Origin: Pseudomonadota bacterium
GTDB taxonomy: Bacteria; Myxococcota_A; Polyangia; Polyangiales; Polyangiaceae
Direction of reading: 5' to 3'
Assembly (NCBI GenBank): GCA_023428245.1
Contig: JAEYYX010000024.1
Location: 1-64,000, forward strand
Length of the DNA: 64,000 nucleotides
The translations under genes were made by a program, and so were the position numbers. The notes under the pieces are model-generated. The model saw only the letters and a program-made list of their open reading frames with translations. It ran no database searches and was not told the origin of the DNA. Shown in pieces: positions 53,469-61,520 of this stretch; positions within the stretch are counted from its first letter, which is position 1; each line of letters begins with the position of its first letter.

Positions 53469-54623
53469 ATGCCCCGCGCCGAACCTCCCATGTCCCATGC
53501 ATCCATCGAGGCACTACTCCGCCGTGGCCTCGATCACTACGGACGGAACGAAGTCACGGAAGCCGTCGCGCTCTGGCGCGAAGTTTTGCGCATCGACCCT
53601 TCGAACGAGCAAGCGGTCGACTTCCTCCAGACAGCCGGCTTCATTCCGGAAAAGCCCGAAGCTCAAGTGCTCCCCTTCTCCCGGGAGTCCACGAGCGCTC
53701 GCGCTCCATCTCCTTACCCACCTGCGCCGAGTGACGCCAGCAGCGCCTCGCGGTTCCTCTCGCTCGCGCCCGACGCCCCGAAACAGCTCATCACTCCCGA
53801 CGGTGACCTCGCCGATCCGGAGCTCAAGACCCTGCTCATCGAACGACGCTTCGAAGACGCGCTGCAGCGTCTCTATGCCCTACGCTCCAAGCGCCCGCGC
53901 GACGAGGGTCTCTCGCGCAGCATCCAGCTCCTGCGCGAAAAACTCGCTGATGTTTACTCGGAACAGTTGGTCCACCTGGACCGAGTTCCCCGCCTGACTT
54001 CGGCCGCCGAGAGACATGCCTTCAGCAGCGACGAACGTCACATCGCCGCGCTGATCGACGGCATCTCCTCCTTCGGGGACATTGTCGCCGCCTCCAAGCT
54101 CGGCAGGGTGCCCACGCTGCGCATCCTCTGCCAGCTCCAACAAGCGCACCTCATCACGAGTTCGTCCTCGAGCATCGCGGCTCCCCGACACGTCGGACCC
54201 GTGCCGGGCGCCTCGAAGGCGCATACGCCGTCTGCTTACCACCCGCCCTCCACCAAGTCCGCATATCATCCGCCCACGCCTTCGGGACGCCCGACTCCCG
54301 CGCCCTCTTCTTCGTCACCGGTGCTCACGCCGCCCTCCTTCGACGAACCGCCCCCTTGGTCTCCACCTCCGCGCGGCCCGAATGCCCACGCAGAGAGCGA
54401 ACCAGGCCGCTCATCGGCGCCAATCAGTCCTCCTGTCTCCTCCCCCGAAGCCCGCGCGGCGGCCGCCTACGAAGCCCGTTTCGCGCAGGCGATGCATTTT
54501 TACCTCGTGAGAGATTTTGAGCGTGCCATCGAGCTCTTTCGCCAATGCGAGGCCGAGCGTCCAGACGACCCAAGACCACGGCACAATCTCAAGGCGATCC
54601 AGAACCGCATGGGCAAATCATGA
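53469..54623 (+). CDS. TPR-flanked protein, first gene of the ParA/roadblock operon
   Basis: The 384-residue protein has a TPR-like motif at the N-terminus (LLRRGLDHYGRNEVTEAVAL, about 15-50). A central helical domain (about 110-225) has a winged-helix-like segment DGISSFGDIVAASKLGRVPT, resembling the wing of DUF4388-type proteins. A Pro/Ser-rich linker (about 230-330) is followed by a second TPR-like motif near the end (QAMHFYLVRDFERAIELFRQ). It looks like an adaptor. Its stop overlaps the ParA-type start (ATGA). ATG 53490 is an alternative start. Confidence 0.75.
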   Translation: MPRAEPPMSHASIEALLRRGLDHYGRNEVTEAVALWREVLRIDPSNEQAVDFLQTAGFIPEKPEAQVLPFSRESTSARAPSPYPPAPSDASSASRFLSLAPDAPKQLITPDGDLADPELKTLLIERRFEDALQRLYALRSKRPRDEGLSRSIQLLREKLADVYSEQLVHLDRVPRLTSAAERHAFSSDERHIAALIDGISSFGDIVAASKLGRVPTLRILCQLQQAHLITSSSSSIAAPRHVGPVPGASKAHTPSAYHPPSTKSAYHPPTPSGRPTPAPSSSSPVLTPPSFDEPPPWSPPPRGPNAHAESEPGRSSAPISPPVSSPEARAAAAYEARFAQAMHFYLVRDFERAIELFRQCEAERPDDPRPRHNLKAIQNRMGKS

Positions 54624-55423
54624 AAACTGTTGCAATTGTGAGTCAGAAGGGCGGAGTGGGAAAGACCACTCTCGCGTTGAATCTCGGGTTCTCGCTCGCG
54701 AAGCTGGGACTTCGGGTGGTGCTCGTCGACGCCGATCCACAAGGAGGTATCGGCCATTCGCTCAAGGGCTCCGGGGAGTCACCTGGGCTCGCTGGCTACG
54801 CAACCCACGGCACACGCGTCCGCGACGCGCTCCTGCGCACACGCATCCCGGAGTTCAACATTCTCCCGGTTGGTGACGTCCCTCCTGAATACACGCAAGA
54901 TTTCTGCTCCCAGTTCGCCGACGGCATGGTCCTAGCGACAGCAATGGATGATCTCTCGGCGTTGTTCGACGTCGCGCTGATCGACACTCCCGCCGGCTTC
55001 AATGGCGTGACTCTGGGCGCTTTGCGGGCCGGCGATTTAGCGCTCTCTCCCGTCCAGGCTGAGCCGATCGCGCTCCGCACCCTGCCCCAGCTGCTCGCGG
55101 TGATCGGAGCGCTCCGGGAGCAGGGCGCACACGTCGAACTCGCTGGACTCGTGCTCTCCATGCTCCAACAGCGAAACTCTGATTCGCTCGCGGTGGCCGA
55201 GGAAGTCTGGTCGCGACTGCCTCCGGAGCTCGTGTTCGAGACGACGATCCCCCGCGATCCAGCGGTCCTCGCCGCGAGCAGCGCCGGGGTCCCGCTCGCG
55301 CTCACTCACCGCTTACATCTTCCGCCCGTCGCGCTCAGCTTTGACCAGCTCGCCGCTGAGTTTGCACAACGCACAGGACTTCTCACCGGAGATGCTGATG
55401 AGCCGCTCAGCCTTTTTGCCTGA
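54620..55423 (+). CDS. ParA/MinD-type ATPase
   Basis: The 267-residue protein is a ParA-family ATPase with the deviant Walker A K10-G-G-V-G-K15-T-T, Walker A' VVLVDADPQGG (about 40-50) and Walker B VALIDTPAGFN. Such proteins dimerise on ATP binding, coat DNA or membrane, and position chromosomes, plasmids or protein assemblies. No ParB-like gene follows. The end overlaps the next gene by 26 bases and the start overlaps the TPR gene (ATGA), so the set is tightly coupled. The cargo is unknown; roadblock proteins downstream hint at a cell-polarity or positioning role. Confidence 0.88.
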   Translation: MKTVAIVSQKGGVGKTTLALNLGFSLAKLGLRVVLVDADPQGGIGHSLKGSGESPGLAGYATHGTRVRDALLRTRIPEFNILPVGDVPPEYTQDFCSQFADGMVLATAMDDLSALFDVALIDTPAGFNGVTLGALRAGDLALSPVQAEPIALRTLPQLLAVIGALREQGAHVELAGLVLSMLQQRNSDSLAVAEEVWSRLPPELVFETTIPRDPAVLAASSAGVPLALTHRLHLPPVALSFDQLAAEFAQRTGLLTGDADEPLSLFA

Positions 55424-56027
55424 TTCGGTCCGCTTGCGGGGCCTTCTGCACGGACTGCACGCGAGGCCCGCGCCCTCGACGCCGCGCATCCCTGCCTCAG
55501 GACACTACCGGACCCTCGACAGCGAGCCCTCTCCCGCCCAGAGGCCCTCCTTCGAGATTCCCCGCATCGAACCCACGGTCCCGCCGAAAAAAACGCTGTC
55601 GCCGAGTCGACTACCCGAGCCGACCGTGCGGATCCCTCTGAATGGCTCGCTCGACGACCGTTTCCTCGCTTTCGCTGCCTGGGCCAAAGAGGCCACCCAT
55701 GCCATCTCCGTATTTGTCACCGACAGCGAAGGCCTATCGATGATGCCGTCGACCGTCACAGAGGACTACCTCGCGGTCGCCGCCGAGATCTCCGCGGCCC
55801 AGCGCAAGCTGAGCCAGCTCCTCAAGGCGGTCGAGGGCGGCAGCACGCGCCTCGAACTCGGGTCTTCCCCGATCGTCGGGGTCCGCGTCATCGAGCTCAT
55901 CTCGTGCAGCACGGACTTCGGAGATTTCACCATCGGCCTCCTTCTCTCCGAGCAACTTGGCTCAGGTCTCACCAAGGGCCTGCGCGCTGCATTGCGGTCG
56001 TATTTAATGGCAGACCCGACAAACTAA
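55398..56027 (+). CDS. Roadblock/LC7-like protein with disordered N-terminus
   Basis: The 209-residue product has a Pro/Ser-rich N-terminal half (about 1-80) and a roadblock/LC7-like domain (about 85-205). Typical features are SLDDRFLAFAAWAKEATHAI, a central VFVTDSEGLSMMPST strand-turn, and a second-half LLLSEQLGSGLTKGLRAAL helix. MglB-type roadblock proteins are GTPase partners for Ras-like MglA, but no MglA is in this window. The start at 55398 follows a GGAG site with six-base spacing and lies inside the end of the ParA gene; ATG 55392 is an alternative. The remote match is inferred from pattern. Confidence 0.65.
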   Translation: MSRSAFLPDSVRLRGLLHGLHARPAPSTPRIPASGHYRTLDSEPSPAQRPSFEIPRIEPTVPPKKTLSPSRLPEPTVRIPLNGSLDDRFLAFAAWAKEATHAISVFVTDSEGLSMMPSTVTEDYLAVAAEISAAQRKLSQLLKAVEGGSTRLELGSSPIVGVRVIELISCSTDFGDFTIGLLLSEQLGSGLTKGLRAALRSYLMADPTN

Positions 56028-56039
56028 GGCAAAAACAAA

Positions 56040-56615
56040 ATGGTTCAGAGTGTGCAGCAAGTAGTCGCAGGGGTACCTTCCCTGCGTGGAGTGATCGTCA
56101 CGGCGATGCCGGACTGTCTCCTCATCGACTCATGGATGAGGGATAACGAGAACTGGGCTTCCGAGGATGTTGCGGCCTATTTCGGTGACCTGATCCGCGC
56201 CAACCGCGAGGGACTCAAGGCTCTACAGGCTTGGTCCGCGGAGATGGAGGTGACGATCGAGTCGACGGACATGCTCCTCGTGCTCCGTGAAATCTCGACA
56301 GACTTCGTCGTCGGGTTCATCTTCGAGCGAGCAACCCCCCTCGGAATGGTGCGACTCCACGTGCGCCGCTCCATGGGAATTTTTGCCGAAATGTTGCCGA
56401 AGGTGCAGCCTGAGCAGCGCCCGCGCGCGCTCCGGGTCGCCGATTTCTTGGCCCGCTACGCGCCCGATCCTCACACCGCGCTCCAGCGCGCCGCTCTCCG
56501 CTCGGGCATCCCGCTCGAGCTCCTCAAGTCGCCGGAAAGGCTCTCTCCGGAACAACTCGAAATCTTCGAACGATCGGTACAAGACATCTTGGGGCTTGAG
56601 ACGCTCAGCCTGTGA
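56040..56615 (+). CDS. Second roadblock/LC7-like protein
   Basis: The 191-residue protein begins directly with a roadblock-like domain (about 1-115): VQQVVAGVPSLRGVIVTAMP, then CLLIDSWMRDNENWASEDVA, then TDMLLVLREISTDFVVGFIF. A helical tail (about 120-191) includes LLKSPERLSPEQLEIFERS. It is shorter than the previous protein and lacks its disordered arm. The two could form a hetero-dimer, as roadblock proteins are obligate dimers. Spacing is 12 bp from the previous stop. Confidence 0.65.
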   Translation: MVQSVQQVVAGVPSLRGVIVTAMPDCLLIDSWMRDNENWASEDVAAYFGDLIRANREGLKALQAWSAEMEVTIESTDMLLVLREISTDFVVGFIFERATPLGMVRLHVRRSMGIFAEMLPKVQPEQRPRALRVADFLARYAPDPHTALQRAALRSGIPLELLKSPERLSPEQLEIFERSVQDILGLETLSL

Positions 56616-56622
56616 GTGCATC

Positions 56623-57888
56623 ATGACGGAACTAAAGCTCGGCACCCATCGCACCTTCATCCCCGAACAGGAACTCATGTTCCTGGCGGACGAGCCAGTG
56701 GTTTACCATTGCCACCACTTCAACCTCTTCCTCGACCAGACCATCGACGATGGCCTAGGAGCGGCGGAGGGAACACTCTTGCGCACCGAGGCCTCGGCCG
56801 AATTCTCGTATCGCCTCCTCAAGAACCTGTGCGAAAGGACAAACGCCGACACGCCCCCCGAGCGACTTCAGCTCGCCCGGGAGCTCTTCCGTCAGCTGGG
56901 CCATGGCACGCTCGAGATCAACGCGGACGCCGATGGCGGCCAGGTCATCGGGACCCACCTTCACTACGGCTTCGCCTGGCAGGAGAAGTACGGAAAGAAG
57001 GTCAAGCGCCACTATCCCGCGGACGCCTTCGCCGCCGGCTTCGCTTCCGCGGCCGTCGAGATCGCCTTCGGACTTCCCCAGGGTTCGCTCACCGCAAAAG
57101 AGGAGCAATGCTTCGCGCTCAGGGATAAGAACTGTGTGTTCAGCCTGAAGCGGAGAGTTCCGCCCGTCCTCGACGGCGCATCGGTCGATGCACAGTCGAC
57201 ACTCGCCGTGGTCGGTCCTCCCGAAAACGGGATCGGTGAAGACGTCATCCAGCCTATTGCCCAAGGCCTCAAGGAATTCACCGCCGGAGTCGCCGGGGAC
57301 GAGCGAGGTCTCGTGCAGGCGTTCGGGGTGTTCGTCACGATGCAGCTCACGGGTTACTACAATCGCGTCTCCTACGACGCTGTCAGGCGCATCGAAGCCA
57401 AGGCGCCACACTCCGTCGGAGTTCTCGAGGAGCTGCTTCGCGAGTCTGGACACGTCTGCGTGTTCAACACCTTCGGGGGGATCTTGTTGTCTCCCGAATG
57501 GGAAGGGCTGGTCGGGCCACTCACGGACGATCCTCTCGACATCTTGAAGTGGAGCATCGCGATCGGACGGGCGCTCGGCATGGGGCGCTGGGTGATCGCG
57601 GAGTTCGAGGCTGACCGGCGCTTTGTGGTGCGGACCTCGAGCTCGTACGAGTCGGCCTATTACCGGACTCGCTACGGCCTCGCGGATCGCCCCGTCGAGT
57701 ACCTGTTCCAAGGGGCAGCCCTCGCCATGGCGCAGCTCGCGCACCGCGTGAAGTTCACAGAGAAACCGGCGCTCACGCCCGAGTATTACCAGTCGCTCTT
57801 CAAGGGAGGCGTGCCGTGGCAAGCCGAGCAAACCCGCTCGATCGTCTGCGGCGACACGTTCAGCGAGATCGTCGTCACCCGAAAATGA
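56623..57888 (+). CDS. Tandem V4R-like sensor protein
   Basis: The 421-residue protein looks like two 4-vinyl-reductase (V4R)-type ligand-binding domains. The first (about 45-180) ends with the V4R cysteine pattern EEQCFALRDKNCVFSLKR (C163, C171). The second (about 240-420) ends SIVCGDTFSEIVVTR. A histidine/cysteine cluster VVYHCHHFN (29-32) near the N-terminus could bind metal or haem. V4R domains sense small hydrophobic or haem-type ligands in other systems. It is the largest product of the operon and ends in an ATGA overlap with the last gene. The role is unknown. Confidence 0.62.
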   Translation: MTELKLGTHRTFIPEQELMFLADEPVVYHCHHFNLFLDQTIDDGLGAAEGTLLRTEASAEFSYRLLKNLCERTNADTPPERLQLARELFRQLGHGTLEINADADGGQVIGTHLHYGFAWQEKYGKKVKRHYPADAFAAGFASAAVEIAFGLPQGSLTAKEEQCFALRDKNCVFSLKRRVPPVLDGASVDAQSTLAVVGPPENGIGEDVIQPIAQGLKEFTAGVAGDERGLVQAFGVFVTMQLTGYYNRVSYDAVRRIEAKAPHSVGVLEELLRESGHVCVFNTFGGILLSPEWEGLVGPLTDDPLDILKWSIAIGRALGMGRWVIAEFEADRRFVVRTSSSYESAYYRTRYGLADRPVEYLFQGAALAMAQLAHRVKFTEKPALTPEYYQSLFKGGVPWQAEQTRSIVCGDTFSEIVVTRK

Positions 57889-58235
57889 TCGAAGACAATC
57901 GAGACGCAGGAGAGCCCGCGCCAAGCTCTGGTCCCGCCGAGGTCCAGATTCGGGCGGGCCATTCCTGCTATCGCGGACTGACCTGGGACTGTGAGCTCAC
58001 GCCCCGAAAGAGCATGGACACGATCATCGCTCACCTTCTCTCGCTCGGGTTCAAAGACGAGTCTCGTGGGGCTCGGGTCCGCGAGCTCGTGCATCCCCAG
58101 GGTCACCGCGTCATCCTGATTCCGAGCACCGGCCGCGTGCAGCTTCGTTTGCACTTCCTCACGCCGCTCGAAAAGCAGCGGGAGGTCGCCGAGAACTTCG
58201 CCGGGTTGCTCCTCGGCGCGGCGCGCGCCGCGTGA
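57885..58235 (+). CDS. Small conserved-looking protein, end of operon
   Basis: The 116-residue product starts at ATG 57885, overlapping the V4R stop (ATGA). After a Pro/Ser-rich start, a compact alpha/beta region (about 18-105) contains IRAGHSCYRGLTWDCEL, a helix DTIIAHLLSLGFKDES and strands VRELVHPQGHRVILIPSTGR. I do not recognise a named family. Its coupling suggests it is a functional partner of the V4R-like protein. Confidence 0.6.
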   Translation: MIEDNRDAGEPAPSSGPAEVQIRAGHSCYRGLTWDCELTPRKSMDTIIAHLLSLGFKDESRGARVRELVHPQGHRVILIPSTGRVQLRLHFLTPLEKQREVAENFAGLLLGAARAA

Positions 58236-58259
58236 GACCGCCCAAGTCGCCTTCGAGCG

Positions 58260-59258
58260 TCAGGCGCGCGGCTTTGTACCGACGGCGATCAACGCCTGGC
58301 TCGTCACCGCGTACGGGCCCTTTCCTTGTCGCTCGTGGAAGCCTTGGACCAGGACGTCGCGAAAACGAACCTTCTCATCGTCCGTCATCCGTTCAAACAG
58401 GCTCACCGAGGACGGAGTCATCAACGGCAAGAATTCGGCGAAGAGCTCCGCCTTCTCAAGAACCCAGACGTGGGTAACGCTGACGACGTGCGCGTTCGAG
58501 AACCCTTGAGCCAAGAGGCGACGCTTGAGCTCACGCTCACTCGCGAGTTCGAGCCAAGTCGGGGTCGACTCGGAGGGTACGGCAATGTCCGCGAGCATCG
58601 CCGTCTCACCGACGAGGCGCATCAGCTCGACGCGCGCGGGCAGCGCCCAGGTCGCGATCACGGCCTGGCCTCCGGGCTTCGTCACGCGGAAGAGCTCGGC
58701 GAGTCCGCGCATGTGATCGGGGAAGAACATCAGTCCAAAAAGCGATGCCGCGACGTCAAAGCTGTTTTCGGGGAGCGCGAGGTTCATCCCATCCATCACG
58801 GCCGTCTCGACCTGGGACAAACCTCGCCCGATACAGTGCTGTCTCAAGGAGTCGATCATTTTCGGGGAGAAGTCGGTCGCGAGAACCTTCGCTCCTCGCT
58901 CCGCGGCGGCGAAAGTAAAAGCGCCAGTTCCCGCAGCAACATCGAGCACTTCCGCGCCGGGCCCGAGGTGTACCAAGCGAGCAGCGTCCGTCGCGAAAGG
59001 TCCCGTCACCGACTCCGCGAAGACAGAATAGGCATCCGAGCACTCACACCACGCGCTCGAATATTGTTCGGGCGGACGCGAGCCTCTCTTCCAAGACGAC
59101 GAGGCGCGTTGCGGTTCATCATCGAGGCTATCGTCATCGTCGTCTTCGACCGGTTCTCGACGCACACCAATGCGGAAGGTTCCGCTCGGGCTTGCGCCCT
59201 CGAGCGCCACAGCATCCTGAGCATGTCCTGAAGTTTGCTTCCTGGTTACCCCTGACAT
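58260..59258 (-). CDS. SAM-dependent methyltransferase with acidic N-terminal extension
   Basis: The 332-residue protein has a Rossmann-like class-I methyltransferase core (about 80-260). Motif I is LDVAAGTGAFTFAAAERG, the acidic second-strand end is VLATDFSPKMIDSL, and the block RVTKPGGQAVIATW is typical of UbiE/Coq5-like enzymes. The N-terminal about 80 residues are low complexity with a DDDDDSLDDE stretch and are not part of the fold. ATG 59258 has an AAAGGA site; ATG 59312 would extend it by 18 residues. It converges on the ParA operon. The acceptor is unknown. Confidence 0.82.
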   Translation of the reverse strand: MSGVTRKQTSGHAQDAVALEGASPSGTFRIGVRREPVEDDDDDSLDDEPQRASSSWKRGSRPPEQYSSAWCECSDAYSVFAESVTGPFATDAARLVHLGPGAEVLDVAAGTGAFTFAAAERGAKVLATDFSPKMIDSLRQHCIGRGLSQVETAVMDGMNLALPENSFDVAASLFGLMFFPDHMRGLAELFRVTKPGGQAVIATWALPARVELMRLVGETAMLADIAVPSESTPTWLELASERELKRRLLAQGFSNAHVVSVTHVWVLEKAELFAEFLPLMTPSSVSLFERMTDDEKVRFRDVLVQGFHERQGKGPYAVTSQALIAVGTKPRA

Positions 59259-60078
59259 CTCGAGCGATCCTTTCGGTAGTTCAATAAGCACAGAGTAGCC
59301 CATTGGCGCCAACTCTCAACTCATTTTTCTCTCACAATCTGTAAACCAGCGAGCGCCTTCGCCAAATTTTTTTTGGTGAATTTTTTTCAAGCGGGCTCTT
59401 TAGGACGCGCTCATCACCTGTCGCAGCGCATCACGTTTCTCGCGCGAAGCCTGTTTCGTGTTCGAAACCTCCTTCGCGCACGGACAGTTGTCCGAACGTT
59501 CGATCGGCCGTTTTCGGCTCCAGTCTCATTCAGAGAACTCTTCAGGAGATCACGAGGAGACGATCTGTTTTCACTCGCGCGAACCCTGCGAGAGATCTTC
59601 AGACAAAGGCAGCTACGGCATGCGTATCAATTTGAGAAGGGGACCTGCTTCGAAAAGTGAGATGTCGATGAACACCGGTCGGCCGTTCAGTCGAATTTCC
59701 TAATTTTTACCTAAAGAACTGACTGTTCATCCGACCAATCGTGTCTGCAAGAATCAATCGCGAGAGGCAGACGCGAACAGGGAAGGGTCCGAAACGAAAC
59801 GAAGCGGCGAGCGCGGAGCGCGTGGAGCGCGGAGCGCGTGAGCACTCCTGGAACGCTGATCGGCACTTCGCGGAAGGATGGTTCGACGAAGCGCGGAGCG
59901 CGGAGCGCGTGGAGCGCGTGAGCACTCCTGGGAACGCTGATCGGCACTTCGCGGAAGGATGGTTCGACGAAGCGCGGGGAGCGCGCGGAGCGATAGCGGC
60001 AGGCGGTGAGGAAGATTGAAGGCTCGGCTTCGCTCAGGTGGATCCGATGGACCGGGGCCAAAGAAAACCCCGAGGCTT
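59259..60078. other. 820-bp region upstream of the methyltransferase, no gene seen
   Basis: No protein gene is evident. Features are an AT-rich stretch (about 59365-59395, with runs of T), an inverted repeat CGGACA-GT-TGTCCG at 59481-59494 directly next to GAACGTTC, and the duplicated block near 59830-59980. Confidence 0.45.
59811..59985. repeat. Duplicated 66-bp block amid GGAGCGC repeats
   Basis: A 66-bp segment (about 59831-59896) recurs 80 bp downstream (about 59911-59977), identical except for one extra G in the second copy. Both copies contain GTGAGCACTCCTG and CGCTGATCGGCACTTCGCGG. They are embedded in short GGAGCGC units (several within 59810-59920 and again at 59978-59990). The same GGAGCGC core occurs in the 19-bp array at 52.8 kb. 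Confidence 0.85.
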
Positions 60079-60948
60079 TTACTCGGCGTTTTTGCAGCAG
60101 CGCACGCCGAGAGAATAGTCCGCGTAGGCGGGGCCGTGGTTCTCGATCTTGGCTTCGCAGCCCTCTCGCGTGCCGCGCGAATAGAAGCCGCCGACGAAGA
60201 CGCCTTTTTCGTCAGCGATCCACTCGTCGAGATTCCCGACCATGTCGAAAATCTGATCGGAGCCGTGCTTCGAGGAGCATCCCGGAAGCGCTCCTGTCAA
60301 AAAGAGCATCGGCTTCTCCCCTTCCTCGCGCACCAGGTGTAGCCGAGGATCCAGGTGCCCCACCGACGAATTCCCGTGGAGCTCAAAGGCCGGGTGCATG
60401 TTCCGGAATACATTGCAGCGGCCCGGCTCAAAATTGTCCCCATAGGGGTGTTTCGTACCGCGGTCCGAGCGACAGGCCCTCGTCCACTCGGCCTCGCTGC
60501 AGAGCCGCTTTCTCGCCGCCTGGCAGGCGCGATCTGCTACGAAATAGCTCATGTACCCCTGAGGCAAGACGCCTGGAGCGCTCACTGCCCTCGGCGAAAA
60601 CGTTCCGCGTTGGATCTCGGGAACTTCGGGAACCGAAATCTCGCGGGCGCGCGCCGGCCCCTGACGGCCCGCCTCGATGGACCAATACTCGTAGGCGACG
60701 CGGAGGAGGCGCGGGTCAGGAGGATAGAAGGGAGACAGAGGCTGCCCCGTCTTGTCGTCGACGAGGTGCGCCTCGTACCGATCGACACAGGTCCTACCAA
60801 CCAGGGCCATCTCACTCGGACACGCCAGACGCGCAGCCCGAGCTACCGTCGTCGAACCCGGCGACAGGACAAACCAGAGACTTCCGAGGACCAAACACGC
60901 GCCTGTGATGCGGAGCGCGCTGCGCGAAGAGAAGAGCGACCTTCGCAT
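60079..60948 (-). CDS. Exported FGE/sulfatase-modifying-factor-like protein
   Basis: The 289-residue protein starts with a membrane or signal segment (about 13-38) and has the C-P-x-E-M-A-L-V-x-x-x-C-V-D-R-Y-E-A pattern common at the start of exported FGE-like proteins. The FGE core follows, with RLCSEAEWTRACR, NVFRNMHPAFELHGN, MVGNLDEWIAD and the C-terminal GVFVGGFYSRG and SLGVRCC. The fold of formylglycine-generating enzyme is clear, but the canonical catalytic cysteine pair is not in its usual context, so it is probably a non-catalytic or unrelated-function member. It is the last gene of serA-algH-FGE. Confidence 0.8.
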   Translation of the reverse strand: MRRSLFSSRSALRITGACLVLGSLWFVLSPGSTTVARAARLACPSEMALVGRTCVDRYEAHLVDDKTGQPLSPFYPPDPRLLRVAYEYWSIEAGRQGPARAREISVPEVPEIQRGTFSPRAVSAPGVLPQGYMSYFVADRACQAARKRLCSEAEWTRACRSDRGTKHPYGDNFEPGRCNVFRNMHPAFELHGNSSVGHLDPRLHLVREEGEKPMLFLTGALPGCSSKHGSDQIFDMVGNLDEWIADEKGVFVGGFYSRGTREGCEAKIENHGPAYADYSLGVRCCKNAE

Positions 60949-60954
60949 CCCTTC

Positions 60955-61518
60955 TTACGCCGAGCCCACAGTCCGCGCGGTGAAAGACATCGGAGTCAGG
61001 CCAAGGCGCTCGTAGGCCTTCTGCCAGGCCTCGCGCGGGTTCGTCTGGAACACGACCTCCGGGTCGACGGAGCTCGGGAGCCAGGCGCCTTCGCGAATCT
61101 CGCCTTCGAGCTGATCGGGACCCCAGCCCGCATAACCGGCGAGGCCAATCACCTGAGGCACCTCGGCTCCCTGAGCCAAGGCCTCGAGAAAGTCCTTCGA
61201 AGCTGTCGCGTAAATGCCCGGGGAGACCTGGAACTGGCCCTCGACGCCAGGCAAACGCTCAGCCTCGGGGTAGATCAGCCAAACCTGGCCCTCGAGGACC
61301 GGCCCGCCTCGCCGCACCTCCCCCGGACAAGGGTGCTCAGCCTCGGAGATCCCTGCTCTTACGAACAGCTCACTCATCCGCATCACCCGCGCGCCGTTCA
61401 GGATCCACCCGAAGGCGCCGTCCTCATCGTGCGATGCGAGCAGGACGACCGACCGTTCGAAGTTCGGGTCGCCAAGCGGCGGCGCAGCGATGAGGAGTCC
61501 GGGAGCCAGTTTTGACAT
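60955..61518 (-). CDS. YqgE/AlgH family protein
   Basis: The 187-residue protein has the AlgH/YqgE fold signature: LAPGLLIAAPPLGDPNFERS at the N-terminus, DGAFGWILNGA, RRGGPVLEGQVWLIYP, and the C-terminal GYAGWGPDQLEGEI. The biochemical role of the family is unknown. It lies two bases after serA and six bases before the FGE-like gene, indicating one transcript. Confidence 0.93.
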   Translation of the reverse strand: MSKLAPGLLIAAPPLGDPNFERSVVLLASHDEDGAFGWILNGARVMRMSELFVRAGISEAEHPCPGEVRRGGPVLEGQVWLIYPEAERLPGVEGQFQVSPGIYATASKDFLEALAQGAEVPQVIGLAGYAGWGPDQLEGEIREGAWLPSSVDPEVVFQTNPREAWQKAYERLGLTPMSFTARTVGSA

Positions 61519-61520
61519 TT

